Assembly (NCBI GenBank): GCA_032173965.1
Contig: JAVUNC010000005.1
Coordinates: 2,666,001 to 2,730,000, forward strand
Length of the DNA: 64,000 bases
Source: Sitta carolinensis
Taxonomy: Eukaryota; Chordata; Aves; Passeriformes; Sittidae
Direction: 5' to 3'
Shown here: piece by piece, positions 35,332 through 47,732 of the stretch
Layout of the letters: each line of letters opens with the position of its first letter
Numbering within the stretch: the first letter of the stretch is position 1
The notes under the pieces: model-generated
Told to the model about the DNA's origin: nothing
The model's database searches: none
Seen by the model: the letters and a program-made list of their open reading frames with translations, nothing else
Position numbers and translations under genes: made by a program

Positions 35332-38149
35332 AAAAGAATCAGGCTGAGCATGATACACAGATGGGCCCAAGATTCATCACCTCCCTGCCCTCACTTGTTT
35401 ATCAACCAGAAACTTTTTTGTCTTTTAGCGTTGATATTTCCTATGCAAATGCTCTGACTGTTTTGTATTTCCTGTAGATAAGTGGGACGATGAGGAAAAG
35501 AGCATACGCTGCTTCACAACGAAGCCAAGCAAATTAAATGCCATAACAATTGAGGTAGTCGATTACTGAGAAGCAATCCAACCCAAAATGGGTCAAATGT
35601 GAGGTGGAAATGACAATTTAAAAAAGAAACAGAAAGATGTAATGTTGAGCTTCTCCCTGTACATCTCATGGGCCTTTACGACTCAGATAAATATCAAGAA
35701 ATTCACTTGAGAGATAACTGAGCCCTATATCCTCACTACACGTGGCTCTGTGGGGACAGAGATGGGACACAGTTCAGTGAAAGCTGCACCAGTTTCTTTC
35801 ATCTCACCCTGGGCACATCCTTTAAACCTGTACACTTACTCCACTCAGCATTTCTGCCTCAAAGGAGCAAACACAGCACATGTTCTTGTGCATAGATGAA
35901 AATAAAAATATCCCCAAAAGGGATGTCACCATTCTGCCCCAGAAACCTGCTCTGAAGCAGTGGTGCTGCTAAAAGGTACAACACAAACCAGAGGAATTCT
36001 CCTTTTCTAAGACAGCTGGGTGTGATTTGAAAAGTCATTTGGGCCCCTTCCACTCTCACCATCACAGTTAATAAATGTTATCTCTGCTGCTGGATGTGAT
36101 CTGGCTGGTGGTGAGAGATGAAAAATCTCCAACAGGCTTGATAAATAACAGTATTAACACGAAGAAGCAACAATGCAGATAAATCACAAAATTGACACAA
36201 ACAAGCCATGATACAATAAAAACACTCTACAGTTGGCTCCAGAGACGGGTTTGCAGTTTGGGCTGCCTTTGCCAATGTTTTCCTCCCAACCAGGAGCTGG
36301 ATGCAAGGCAAGGAGGCAAACAGAGAACAACAGCACGGGATGAAAACAAACTGTCAGTGAGTGTTTGCAGGCTGCTTCTGATGTCAATCACCAGCATGAT
36401 CAGAACCAGAAGGTTTCTGTGTGAGAACAGGCATGTGAGCAACCCTGGGAGGGAACTGTGCCAAGCTCCTGGTACCTGTGACTACAGTCTGAAGGCCCTG
36501 ATTAATCCTTTCCATGGTCTCACACATACAGGTTTTGGATGTTCATACTCCTGTATTGACTTTCTCTTTCTTTTCTATTTTAAGAGTCACTTTCTCGAAG
36601 CTTAGGCAAAGAACAACACTCTGTTTACACAAATCCTGGCTTCAGCAAAACGGGAAGCAACAGCAGAACTTGCAGCCAAGTGTTTTAACTTGGATCCATA
36701 AACATATGCATTAAAAAAGCCAAGAGCAGAACAGTCCTCCTGGCAGATCCCTGGAAGGTGCTTCATACTTCACCTCCCTCCCAGGATGTCTCAGAGCTCT
36801 TAGCAATTAAACTCAGACAATAAGAGAAGAAACCAAAAAGTTGCCATCAGAAGTTGTATTCACCATATCACTTCCTTCAGAACATAGTGGAAAGATAAAC
36901 AGAGTCTAACCTGGAAAAGATCCCAAGGAAGAAAAATAAAAACTGGCCTGTTGGGAAAGCTCAGATACTTCTCTTGTTCCCTCCATCCCTCCTTTCTCGT
37001 CTCTCCTTCTCTACTTTGAGCTCTCCACCTCTGCTACTGAGCCACATGCTGCTTCTGTGAGAAGCTCTGACAGTCAACCAAGACTTTCTTTGAAAGGAAA
37101 CACACGAGGCAGAAAAAAAAAGAAAAGCTTAGTTAGCTCCACCCTGGCAGTGTGATAACCCTCACAGCTCTCCTCGAGGTGGAAAAAAAAAAAAAGAAAA
37201 GGTTTCCCCAGTGTAGCAGCATGAGTACAAAAGCAGCCTGGGCACAAGTGGCTGCTGAGCTTCAAGGTAGAAGTTCAGGAGGGAGATCTGAATCTGCAAT
37301 ACAGCCTTAAAAAACAAATCATAAAATACATGTAAAAGTGAGAGAAAAGTCTAAGTAAACTCTGCATTGCCTGTGCCAGTGCAACTGTGGCATCATCTTA
37401 AGGCAGGGAGTCTTTCCAGGCCAAAACCTGTGCACAGGCTGGGCATCACTTGCTTAACTCACCTCATGTCCACACAGGGCTTGGCTAAAGAGTCATGTGA
37501 GGAAAACGAGGGGTCCAGCAGGGCTCAGGGAGCCTGGGAAAGTAAAGGCTGACAGACACCAAAGACAAGAGAGCAAAAAAGAGACAGAGGCAAAAGCACT
37601 GGGATTCGGATTCAACTCTGCTGTCAGGAGTTTAGGCAAGGACAGCTCCATGATGAACTCCAGGAAAGCAGCATCTTAGGAGGCTGCTTGATTCTTCCAG
37701 TCTGATACTTCCTGCTCCACCACATCCAGGTGGGACAAGAACTTCCTTGGAGCAGGTGCTCCTCACTGGTCCCTCAACCCTGCTCCAAAAGCTCGTTCTG
37801 CAGAAACTCACAATGCCTGGTGCCCTCAACAGGGATGTGAAGTCCTTTCTTCAATTAAAATGAAGGATAGAAAGAAAAATACAAAAACCATGTGTGCAGT
37901 GCCTCAATGACTTGGCTGTTCAGGAATACAAAAGTTCAAACATTGCCCTTTTCACTGCAAATAGCTCTGCTGCTCCCCCCGCCTTTTCTTTTTTTTTTTT
38001 TTTTCTTTTTAATAACAAGTTCAGTGAAACTTTATCTCTTCCTGCCCTAGTAACCCTACTAAATAATCTGCTGTTAGCATGACTCAATTGAGTGGCTTTC
38101 AGCTGCTGAAGTCGTTTTTTTCGCTACTGTTCTTTCATCGGTACAAATG

Positions 38150-38186
<37 letters not shown>
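38150..38186. repeat. A homopolymer, 37 bp
   Basis: Uninterrupted A run, followed by AGCTTATAAAAGCTT. It is about 80 bp from the smaller CpG stretch. There is no clear retroposed body before it. Confidence 0.95.
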
Positions 38187-38189
<3 letters not shown>

Positions 38190-38259
38190 TATAAAAGCTT
38201 TCACCCTCTGAAAAAGTATCACACTCCTGGAGATTAAAGTACAGCCGAGAAGTTGGTTA

Positions 38260-38530
38260 CTTGCCTTGTAGTTGCAATCAGAAAGGATCCGACTGCACCC
38301 CGGAGTTTAACTCCATTCGCGTTCAACGTGCGCGCAGGGAACTGAGCCAGCTGAACCGGGCTGGGGCTCGAGTCCCCTCCTCCGAAAGGAAACGCAGCTC
38401 AAGCACTGCGGAGTGAAGGAGGGATGGAGGCCGTTCATTCCTCTTTTAACTGCCCGAATCTGCTCTCAATCTTATCGCAGCTCTTTCTAGAACATTACAA
38501 ACTCGACCCCAAAGTGATACACGCAGCCGC
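38260..38530. promoter_or_regulatory. Smaller CpG-containing stretch beside the island
   Basis: This moderately CpG-rich segment includes a GCGCGC-like core around 38320-38340. It is separated from the main island by AT-richer sequence. It may be a promoter shoulder or alternative first-exon region. On the minus strand its low edge carries AAG/GCAAGT, which resembles a GC-type splice donor. No transcript can be shown. Confidence 0.3.
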
Positions 38531-39069
38531 TGAGATACAACATCGCATCTAAAACTCCTCTTCCGTCTTATCACATACTGCTGTAACCATGGAACACCTA
38601 CAAATCACCCCTGAGCCCAGCAGGAGAAAGAGTTTTCCCTTTAAATCTTCCCCAGACTTGTTGACTAAAACTGTTTGCAGTCGGTTTTCATTGTGTTTCT
38701 CACTTTCCCCTTTTCTCTGTTATATGAAGATACAGGGGACAAAACAACGCACTTTTTTAAAGGCAAGAAAATGTGATGGCGAAACCACAGACACTCGCTA
38801 GAAACACCAGGTGTAGAAGCTGAAAGCAATTTAGACTTATTTACGGGGAAAAAGACAAAATAATAAAACACAGCTCTCCGGACAAACGTCAAGTCGTCAC
38901 CTTCAAAATCCCGTCAGATCAGCGCCGATGGCTGTAGCGGAGCGTCCAGGGGCAGTGAAATGCCGACAGCACCAAGCAGTGCCCTCAACTTTCCCGGTGC
39001 TGCTGCACACGTTCTCCCTCCCGAGGTCCCATCCTGCCCGGCCCATCGCCCTGCAGCGGGACAACCTGC

Positions 39070-39142
39070 CCGGCCCTGCCCGCGCATCCCCCGCGCATCC
39101 CCGTGCATCCCCCGTGAATCCCCGCGCATCCCCCGCGCATCC
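39070..39142. repeat. Short GC-rich tandem repeat (CGCGCATCCCC type)
   Basis: Six or so imperfect units of 10-15 bp around CGCATCCCC, inside the CpG island. Confidence 0.85.
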
Positions 39143-39159
39143 CGCTCCGCCGGCGGTAC

Positions 39160-39480
39160 CTGCTGCCCGCGCAGCGCAGCGCGGCTCGGCTCGGATCAAC
39201 CCCTTTCGGTTCGGCTCCGTTCAGCTCGGCTCAGAACGGTTCGGCTCAGTTCAGCTCGGCTTGGCTTGATCCCGCTCCCGCCCGGCACAGCCCAGCTCAG
39301 CCCAGCCCGGCTCGGTTCAGCTCGGCTCTGCTGAGTTCCGCCCGGCTCAGCCCAGCCCGGCTCGGTTCAGCTCGGCTCTGCTGAGCTCCGCCCGGCTCAG
39401 CCCAGCCCGGCTCGGTTCAGCTCGGCTCTGCTGAGCTCCGCCCGGCTCAGCCCAGCCCGGCTCAGCGCTCCCGCCGCCCC
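39160..39480 (-). other. PRKCQ: Candidate non-coding exon 1 of PRKCQ (5' UTR; start unknown)
   Basis: On the minus strand a good donor, CAG/GTACC, occurs at 39160/39159 inside the CpG-rich block. PRKCQ needs an upstream 5' UTR exon, because exon 2 has an acceptor 8 nt before the ATG. The right end is not determined and is set arbitrarily. The tandem 50-bp units at 39311-39460 would fall inside the exon or its promoter. A second possible donor, AAG/GCAAGT (GC type), lies near 38264 in a smaller CpG-containing stretch. RNA evidence is needed to choose. Confidence 0.4.
39281..39475. repeat. 50-bp tandem repeat in the CpG island
   Basis: Three near-identical 50-bp units start at 39311, 39361 and 39411 with CTCGGTTCAGCTCGGCTCTG. 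Partial units flank them. The copies differ mainly by one T/C change. Confidence 0.95.
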
Positions 39481-39542
39481 CGCAGGGAAGCAGCGCCCTC
39501 CGGGCCGCCCGCAGCCACCACCGGGGCTGCCCTGGCTGCCTC

Positions 39543-39566
39543 TTCCTCCTCCTCCTCCTCCTCCTG
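39543..39566. repeat. CTC/GAG trinucleotide tract
   Basis: About eight CCT units at the right side of the island. Confidence 0.93.
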
Positions 39567-41140
39567 GCCCTCGGCACCACCCCGCTCCCCGCCCCCGGGT
39601 GTCCTCTCGTGTTCGCCCCGCACACCGCGGTCCCGGCGGTGCGGGCGCCGAGCGCCGTGTGCGCCCGGCACCGGACCCTGCCCTGGGGCTGGCGCACGGG
39701 GTCCCTGCTGCCGACTCTCCCGCAGAATAATGAAATAGGACTAGCTGATATTTTTTCCAGGCTCCAAAGCGGCGTTGTTGTCGCAGCTGTCAGGGGGTTG
39801 CTGAGGGGTGCAGAGGGTTTGCCTGCAGGGAAGTCCTTTCCTCATTCATCTCTCCTGTTGTGCTCTGTTCTTGGGCATAGGTGTTAGAAAGCTCAGACCA
39901 GGTTGTTGTGTGGGAGGAGGACGGGTGGGACCTGTTTGGTGCACTCCTTTCAGGGGCTGAGGGTGTCAGAAGTGAGTTTTGCTGAGGATATTCCCTAGGA
40001 GACCTCAGCTCCACAGGAACCATGGTTTCCCCAGTGCTGTCAGAAAAGGTGTGATGCTGGCAGTCACGGACTGGTGGATCTGGAGAAGGAAACATGGAAC
40101 ATCTTCTCCCAGGAACATGGGAGAGGAGCCACAAGAAGGAAAGGAAACCCCAGAAATGTGGTGACAAGGGATTCTGGAGAAGACAGTGGGAAATTCCACT
40201 ATCCTCCAGGGCCACACCAGCTCTGTGAGAGTCGTGGGCTTTGCTGACAGACAAATCGATGTGATCACAGCTACAGCAAGGAGACCTAAAGATGTCCTTC
40301 AGCTCCCTGGGGTATCCATAGAAAACATGAGGCCTTGTTCAACCACCTTCTGTGCCTCCAAAGGCTCCAGTGAAGGATCTCAAATAATGCTTCTCTAAAA
40401 GGCCAATGTACAGAATAGGACACCTGCCTGTTCTGTGTGAAAGATGTTTTGTTTGAGATCACCCAAATGAGGTGTTTAGAAATTTTAGAGCCTGTAAGTA
40501 TTCACTTTGAGCAGGCTGGAATGGCCCTTTGAATATTATTGTGATTATTTTGCCCTTGATGCTGATCTCTAAAATGTAAATTATGCATTAAAATAAAGAA
40601 AAGGGAGGCAAGGCAAAGAGAAAGGCTGCTGGGATTTTGGAAATCAGGGGAAAAGAATTGCTTTCAAAGAGTGGTTCTTTCCTATTTTCTGGGACAATTA
40701 GAGCTGACTGTTATACCTATTCCTGTCACTGGCAGGAGAGAGAAAGACATTTCATGAGGCAGATGATTTTGCATTTTAATTGCTCACACCCCATTAACTT
40801 AGCCATCCATCCTTCCTGTCTGCATCAGAGTCCATTATACCCAGCTGTTGATACCAAAAGCATACAGAATAGGTTCTTTCACCCCAGCTGAAGGCGAGCT
40901 GTAGATAATTGAAACTCCATGTATTCCCATCCCAAGCCTAAGTTTTCAGCTCTATTGGTTGATGAGGCTGTTGCTGAAATTTGCACAGGAACCTGATGTT
41001 TAGAGGGCCATATCCACCTGCACTTAGGCTGGGGTCAAGCTTTGGGCAGTGTCCTGGCACATCCCCAGCTGGGATGCACCCTCATAATCTGTCCCCCATT
41101 CCATGACCCCATTGCTTCACTCGCATAGGTCAGATCCTAT

Positions 41141-41280
41141 CCCTGGAAGTGTTTAAAACCAGGTTGGATGGGGCTCTGAGTAACTTGGTCTTAGTGGAAG
41201 GTGTCCCTGACCACGGCAGGGGGTTGGAATGAGATGATGTTTAAGGTCCTTTCCAACCCAAATCATCATAGGATTCTGTG
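41141..41280 (+). mobile_element. CR1 LINE 3'-end fragment
   Basis: CCCTGGAAGTGTTTAAAACC, then TGGATGGGGCTCTGAGTAAC, then TTCCAACCCAAATCATC. Confidence 0.92.
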
Positions 41281-41721
41281 AGCTGGGGGACAGAGCATGA
41301 CACAGCAAGCGGTTTTGTGAGGATCACTTTACCCATAGGAACTTGGCAGATGTGCAAATATTTAGGCCCAGGATCAGTGTCCATGCATCACACACAAAAC
41401 AGTGCACCAGACCATTTACCCCCAATCTGGCAGAAGGTTTGAGCCTGCATCCTCCCCCAGCAAAAGATTTGACTGTGCAACAAGAAGGTCTCAGATCAGG
41501 GAACACTGATGGGAAGACAAGCCAAGGATTCCAACGCCTGCTGCAAAGGAAAATGAATCAACACGAGCCCTTTCTGAAGGGGCATTCACCTACCCTGTCG
41601 CTCCAGACTTCTGGTGACAGTTCCACACCTGCCTGCCACAGCCTGTCCCAAAGTTATCCTTCACTGCCCTTCATGTGTAACCTAAACCTTCCTCGCTGGG
41701 ATTTAAGCCCATTTCTTGTGG

Positions 41722-41825
41722 GATCACAGAACCACAGGATGGTTTGGATTGGAAAGGATCTTTAAAGGTCGTCAAGTCCACACCCCTGCAGTGAGCAGGG
41801 ACATCTTCAACTCCATCCTGCCCAC
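41722..41825 (-). mobile_element. CR1 LINE 3'-end fragment
   Basis: GGATGGTTTGGATTGGAAAG, then GTGAGCAGGGACATCTTCAA. Confidence 0.85.
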
Positions 41826-43385
41826 CAGGGATACAGAGAACAGATTTTCCACTTCTTTCCACATTTTTTTTTTTCCTCACAGCAGCTTTTTATCATATTT
41901 AAAAGCTCTGTGGTCTGGGAGGCAGCTGCCACATTAATTACCCAGACTCAGGATCATTACCTAGCTGACACAGAGCTTCCACTGAAACACACAACGGCTG
42001 CTGTGCATTGTTATTGTCATTTAACTTGACTCGTACAACTAATCAGGCATCGCCTTCTACAACAGACAAGGCCACTCCTGTGGGTGGAGGTATCTGGAAA
42101 CCAAAAGCCCTTAAAGCTGCATCTTTCTGGTGGAAAATATCACCACAAGCCATGGTGTTTTCTTTCCTGTATTTGAAAACCACCCACATTTTCAGTAAGG
42201 AAAAAAAAAAAATTCCAGAACTGATTGAACATTTTGCCTGGGCACTGGGCCTTTCTGAAGAGTTTCATTCTCAAAATATTTGGTCTCTGTTTGTTTTTTT
42301 TAAGGGTAGTTGTTTGTAGTTTATTGTTAATTTAGAGGAGGAGGTGGAGGAAATAACAAGGGAACATATTTAATAACTGCTGTGAAAGCAGATAAAATAT
42401 TCCTCTCGGTCTGTGCTTTGAATTCATTGAAATGAATGAACAAATGTGTTTGAAAAATAAAGAATAAAATATAGCAGGTCAAATTATTTTCAGAGTTTTT
42501 TTGTATTTTTGTTTTTTTTTCTTTTCACCCTCAAAAGTTTCTATTTCTTCCACAAGTGTGTACTGCATGTTACCACGAGGTTTATTTCACATTTCAGTCT
42601 CTCCTAGCAGCGATAAAAAAGGGGCTGAGAAAGGAGCAGATAGGTCACTTCATCCCTTTTACCATACAGTGGGTCCAGCACTTCCCAAACCCCCTGTTCC
42701 CCTGAGATGTCTGCCCAGCTGGAGGTTACACAATTCCAGCTGGGGAGTTCCCTGCCCTGCCCAGAGGAGGACAGGAAATGCAGTGAGCAAATCAAACCAC
42801 TTGCAAAATGCCATGTGACGATGCCCATCTCCCAGAAAAAGTTGAGTAAATCTTTCTACAGGGTCCAGCCTGACTTTATTTCCTTGGAACTCCTTGGCTG
42901 GAGATATGTGTCGTCCCTTTCAAGCTATAAAGAGAAATAAATCAACTGTGGTGCTGGTCCTATCACTGGTGGTGTTAAAAATCCCTCCAGGTTATTAGTC
43001 TCATGCCAAGGATCAACTGAGCATATGGTGCTAAATGTGTTCCCAGCCCATAAAGTTTGCACACCTGTAATTTTATAAAGTTTCAAAGTTTTTATCTGTC
43101 ATTTTGGGCTCAATACTCTAGTCTTTCAGCAGCACTCAAAATAATCAATTTAAGCAGGTGTATAAAATGCATTTTAGGGCACAGGAGGAGGATGGCAAAG
43201 CCTCTGCCTGCCTTCACCTGGTTGTTTCCACACTCTGCCTCCCCACTCCAGGCTATGGCTTCCTCACTTTGCTGACTCAACCCACCACCTCAGCATGCTC
43301 TCAGCCAGAGCAGCACAACAGCCTGGATGTAAGAAACACAAGCAAAGCAAAACTGAAAAAGGAAAGAAAAAAACAAAAACAAATG

Positions 43386-43406
43386 AAAAAAAAAAAAAAA
43401 AAAAAA
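43386..43406. repeat. A homopolymer, 21 bp
   Basis: A run preceded by A-rich sequence (43340-43385), in the upstream flank. Confidence 0.93.
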
Positions 43407-43918
43407 GGGGTTGCCCTTTGCCTGTGAGGGTATCATTTTCTCATCTTCACAGGAAATGGCCACGTGAGGGGCTGAGTGATCAGAGTGATGGGGGGGGGAA
43501 AGAGGTGGGGGGTGGGAGTGGCTGAAACCCTCCACATTTCCAAAAGGTTCATGGTGTGTGAGCATGCACTCCAGGTGACACTGCCCGAGAGGTGAGCTGC
43601 TTTGAAACTGCTGGGAAAGTGCAAAGTCACTTGTGATTGTGAGCTCCTCTCTTGCCCTGGAGAACAGTCTCCCATTGCTTGTGTGAAAACAATGTCCCTC
43701 CTGTGACTTCTGCAGGGACACCACCCCTAATAATTCTCCCTGAAATGGGAATCAGGGAAAGCCACTCCAGGCTTGGAGTGGACATTACTCTTGACCATGC
43801 TTGGAGACAAAGTGCCTGGTCTGAGGGCTGCAGGACCATATCTGTCTCTCTTGGTGACATCAACTAATAACACAGGGAAATCTAAAGCAAAATCAACAGA
43901 CAAAAATCAGCTTAGAAA

Positions 43919-44070
43919 TCACAGAGTCACAGAATGGCTGAGCTTGGAAGGGAACTCTGGAAGTCACTTTGTGCAACCTCTTTGCACAAGCAGGTCCACA
44001 GGGACCTGACTGGCCAGGACCATGCCCAGTCACCTTCTGAATGTCTCCAAGGATGGAGAGTCCATCTGAA
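43919..44070 (-). mobile_element. CR1 LINE 3'-end fragment, other subfamily
   Basis: CACAGAATGGCTGAGCTTGG, then CAGTCACCTTCTGAATGTCT, then CCAAGGATGGAGAGTCCA. Confidence 0.85.
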
Positions 44071-45210
44071 TGACATTGGGTTCTTTTTGTTGTGTATTTA
44101 TACATCCCTTGTCTTGCTTGTTAAAAGATCTTTTTGGTTTTTAAATCATTTGGAATCAGTAGAAGGCATTGACCAGGGAGGTCACAGAGGTTAAGAGATC
44201 AGCAGGATTTCCAGTATGCTTACATTTGTCTTTGTTATCCTTTTTACCCCTTTAGAGGGTACTCTAAAGGCAAGATGACTGTGAGGCTAATTTTTTAGGT
44301 TTTTTTTATTTTCAGTTTTAGATTTGGACGTCTGAATTTTGTTCCTTTCTGCCGACAACTCACACCATGACTGAGAACTGTACCAAGATTGGATGTGCAG
44401 CATAACTGGAATCTGAAATGATCATCATGGCTGAAAATGCTGCTGATGCTTGCAGAGGTGGGGCAGAGGTTCTTGGAGTCACGTCCTTCAAACTAAAAGC
44501 TGATAAGGGCTCTTGCCCTTGATGTAGTGAGCGTGCACTCACAGCAGGTTTGAAAACTCCTCTCAGGAATCCCCCATTTTTTTTTCTGGTTTAATCTGTA
44601 CAATTTCAGCAGCAGCACAGTTGAAATAGTTTGCCAGAAAGAGCAGTAAGGCATCAAATTTGTATCTTAGGTGCCTGTCCATCCCATGTTATGGTGAGGA
44701 GGTGGGAGGTTTTGCCTGATAACTTTGATTCTGGGCTATAGACTGTAGTAAATCAAAGCAATTTGTCACTCATAATTGGAAAGTGCTGAGTGTCCAATAC
44801 AGAAAACCCTTGTGCTGGGTCCTAAAAGGGACCAACTTCTAACAGCAAATAATCTGGATGGGGAAAGCCAGAGGGAACAAGATGTTTAAGGCTGAACAAA
44901 AGGTCTTCACATCCACTATATTAATATCTCCTAGTTTTTAATGCATTTATCCTTAGTGATCCTGAAAAGGATCAGCCTTCTTTCTTTTATACACACAGGA
45001 TTGAAGCCTCAGGACACAGAAGGGCAATATCTGGCTCTTGGGTAGTCAGGCACACCTTGTAAGTCCCAGGGTGTTTTATTTCCAGGTGTCTTTTGCACTT
45101 GGACACGTCTGGAAGGCATGTGGTGAAAACTGACAGGTCAGGCTTGGCAGGAGAAAGGTGGAGACTTGTCCCACTGGAGAGTCTTTCCTGAGGTGTGGCA
45201 TAAGTTAATG

Positions 45211-45415
45211 ACAGAATCCTGGAATGGTTTGGGCTGGAAAGGACCTTAAAGATCTTTTCAACCCCTCTGCCATGGGCAGGGACACTTTCCACTATCCCAG
45301 GTTGCTCCGAGCCCTGTCCAACCTGGCCTTGGAGACTTCCAGGGATGGGGCAGCTTCTCTGGGCACCCTGTGCCAGGGCCACACCACCCTCTGCTTGAAG
45401 AATGAGGGGAACTGC
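45211..45415 (-). mobile_element. CR1 LINE 3'-end fragment
   Basis: GGAATGGTTTGGGCTGGAAA, then CCATGGGCAGGGACACTTTC, then GGGCACCCTGTGCCAGGGCC. Confidence 0.92.
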
Positions 45416-46455
45416 TGCAGATAGTGAAGGTTTAGGCAAAGAAAGAGCTGATTTAGCAAGGGAAAAGCTTAGGGAGATACAGCAGGAGCTGGTCAATGTG
45501 CATAAAGCACTGATGGAGACATAAGTACCAAACCCTTCACCAAAATCGTTCCGGTGCTGTTGGAGGCCTTCACATTCTCAGTAGTGCTTTTTCCAAGAAA
45601 GGCTTTGAGACAAGTCATCAGTAGTTTAGGAAATGGGTCTGTGAAACTGAAACAGAGTTTGGAAGCCCCTGACTCAGCCCATTCTGCCTCCCCCAGCCCC
45701 ACACAGGGTGCTGAGCAGCCCCTTGCTCCACTCCCATCCCACTGCCCCTCGTGTGTGCTGAGGCTGTGCTGGCTGTGCTGGCACCTTCTTGGTGCTGCAA
45801 AGTGAGCTTTGATCTGCCCCCTCTGCTTGCTTTGCCAGGTCCACCCCTCAGCTGGGACCAGCCACCAAACCCCAGCCCTTTCTGTGAGTTTTACCTCTCC
45901 TCTGTAACCCACCATGGGCAGCTGAGAGCTGATCCCTGAGGGCGTTGTTTTATTTCTCTGAATTCTCTCCGTGTTTCTCACATGAGCTCGCTTATTAATT
46001 CTTATGAAGTGCCCTGTTCACAAGAAACAAAGGTGCTGCCAGACAGTGTTGTTTCCCAGAGAAATTTTGCTAATAATGAGTTATTCAGTTGGGTGCTGTG
46101 GTCTGCACTCTCCTTCTAAGTTTCCCAGAAATCTTCCCTCCCTGCTGCAGAGTTAACGTAAGCCAGGGTGAGCAGAGGCTGCTGACGGTAACGTTTCAGA
46201 CCTGGCCTCTGTGTGGTGAATATTTTGGGTGAGGAGTGGGTTTGCTGGCTTGCTTTCTCTTAGTGGTTAAGGTGAAAGGTCAAAACGTTTTTTCGGTGCT
46301 ATGAGAATATCTGATGTGAGTGCATTTACCATCAGGGCTAGCTGGTGGAAACATATCAGGGTCTGATTAAGGGAGCTGTTGTCACATCATTGCTACACGT
46401 TTTAATCGATTCTGTGACTCTGCATTAATTAACTCTGTGATTCTGTTTTGACAAG

Positions 46456-46533
46456 GTGGTGATTGGTGGTCTTAGGTTGGACTTGGTGATCTCAGAGGTC
46501 TTTTACAACCTATTTGATTCTGAGATTCTGTGA
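46456..46533 (+). mobile_element. CR1 LINE 3'-end remnant
   Basis: TTGGACTTGGTGATCTCAGA, then TTTACAACCTATTTGATTCT. Confidence 0.75.
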
Positions 46534-47679
46534 TGCTGTGATCATTTCTCTATTATGGCCATAAAATTCTCCAAATGGTGGCTTGCCACAGTAACCTCAG
46601 TTCCCTGGAAGACACTGGGTCTCCAGGATACATTTTCCATCAATGATCTCAGCTTTCACACAGAAAGAGACAAAATGGATTCAATTTGCAGCAGCAAGGA
46701 AAAGAACAAAATAAGATGTTGTCAATGTCACCTCCCCTCTGAAAACCAAGTGTCCTCAGACCAGCTCTGGCAGCCAGGAGAGCTGGCCCTCAGAGGCAGA
46801 TGCTCCAGAGTTCTCAAGGAGACTCAGGAAGAGACACTTGGGGCAATGTCCTGAGAAATTCCAGCCTTAGGAAGGCACCTGAAGTTAAAGTAAGCAATGA
46901 TCCTTTCTGTCACTGTCCACAGTCAACTGATTATAACCCACCTAGGTGCCCAAGTGTCTGCAGCATTGTTAGCTGGAGTGGAAATGGGATTTCAGCAAAT
47001 ATAAAATATAAATGGGAGATCTCCAGGCATTTCACGGCTGTGGTGCTCACTGCTCATTACTATTTCCCTAAAAATGGCTGAAGGCCATTCCATCCACCTC
47101 TTTGAAACATAGCCTGGTTCTTCAAAGTCACTCATGTCCCCTGTGGCCAAGGGACACTGCAGTGTGGACAAAAACACTAAAACCTCCATGCTCCTGTTAG
47201 GAGACCAGGGGGAGGAAAAAAGGGAAATAAATTAAGGACAGATTATTGCTGTAGGTGACCTTCAGTGCCCTGCCTAGGGTGGGAAGAGCAGAGGGCTGTG
47301 AGGGAGGCACAGGAAGAGCTCCTGTCAGGAGGTGAGGGTTTGGGGCAGCACACAGTGGGGACACGGCCGTGGGCAGGTGTGAACACAGAGGATGTCACCT
47401 CACTCGGGGTGGTTTCGGGGATGCCGGTGCTGCTGCCCTCAGTACAGCAGAAACACCTGAGCTCAGCTGAAATGAGCTCTTGTAGCTGCTCGGGGAGCTG
47501 CTCTGTGACAATACAGATGTGGAGGAAGGGCTGGTTGATTGATATCTGTGCGTTGTAACACAATCTTTGTATATTGTCCTTGTCGCTGCAGCAATGAAAA
47601 TGCAACTTTGGGATAACCTAACGTTTGGCTGTGAGTACTCTGGACCCCTGGCATGAAAACAGTCTTGGGCTGCTTCACT

Positions 47680-47732
47680 GAAAGTTGGACTTGATGGTCT
47701 TGGAGATATTTTCCAGCCTTAATGATTCTCTG
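47680..47732 (+). mobile_element. CR1 LINE 3'-end remnant
   Basis: GTTGGACTTGATGGTCTTGG, then TTCCAGCCTTAATGATTCTC. Only the terminal part is left. Confidence 0.75.

Larger units (their letters stand above)
21755..39159 (-). other. PRKCQ intron 1 (candidate extent)
   Basis: About 17.4 kb between exon 2 and the candidate exon 1. It carries CR1 fragments (24901, 29721, 32774, 33593 and 35206) and simple repeats (27799, 28678, 29943 and 38150). The open frames here match no protein family I recognise. Enhancers would be plausible in such a first intron, but none can be named from the sequence. Confidence 0.6.
38925..39730. promoter_or_regulatory. CpG island, probable PRKCQ promoter
   Basis: This is the only strongly GC-rich, CpG-dense block in the window, set in otherwise AT-richer DNA. 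It lies upstream of PRKCQ exon 2 on the minus strand, where a promoter is expected. It contains GC-rich short repeats, a 50-bp tandem repeat and a CTC tract. No TATA box is clear. In mammals an antisense lncRNA starts next to this promoter, so two-way transcription is possible (inference). Confidence 0.65.

Noticed and set aside
39311..39460. CRISPR-like array
   Set aside because: Direct 50-bp tandem units have no unique spacers, and the host is a vertebrate.
38903..39697. Several long open frames in the CpG island
   Set aside because: High GC removes stop codons, and the tandem repeats give repetitive peptides (SAEL-type). No conserved domain or coding signal.
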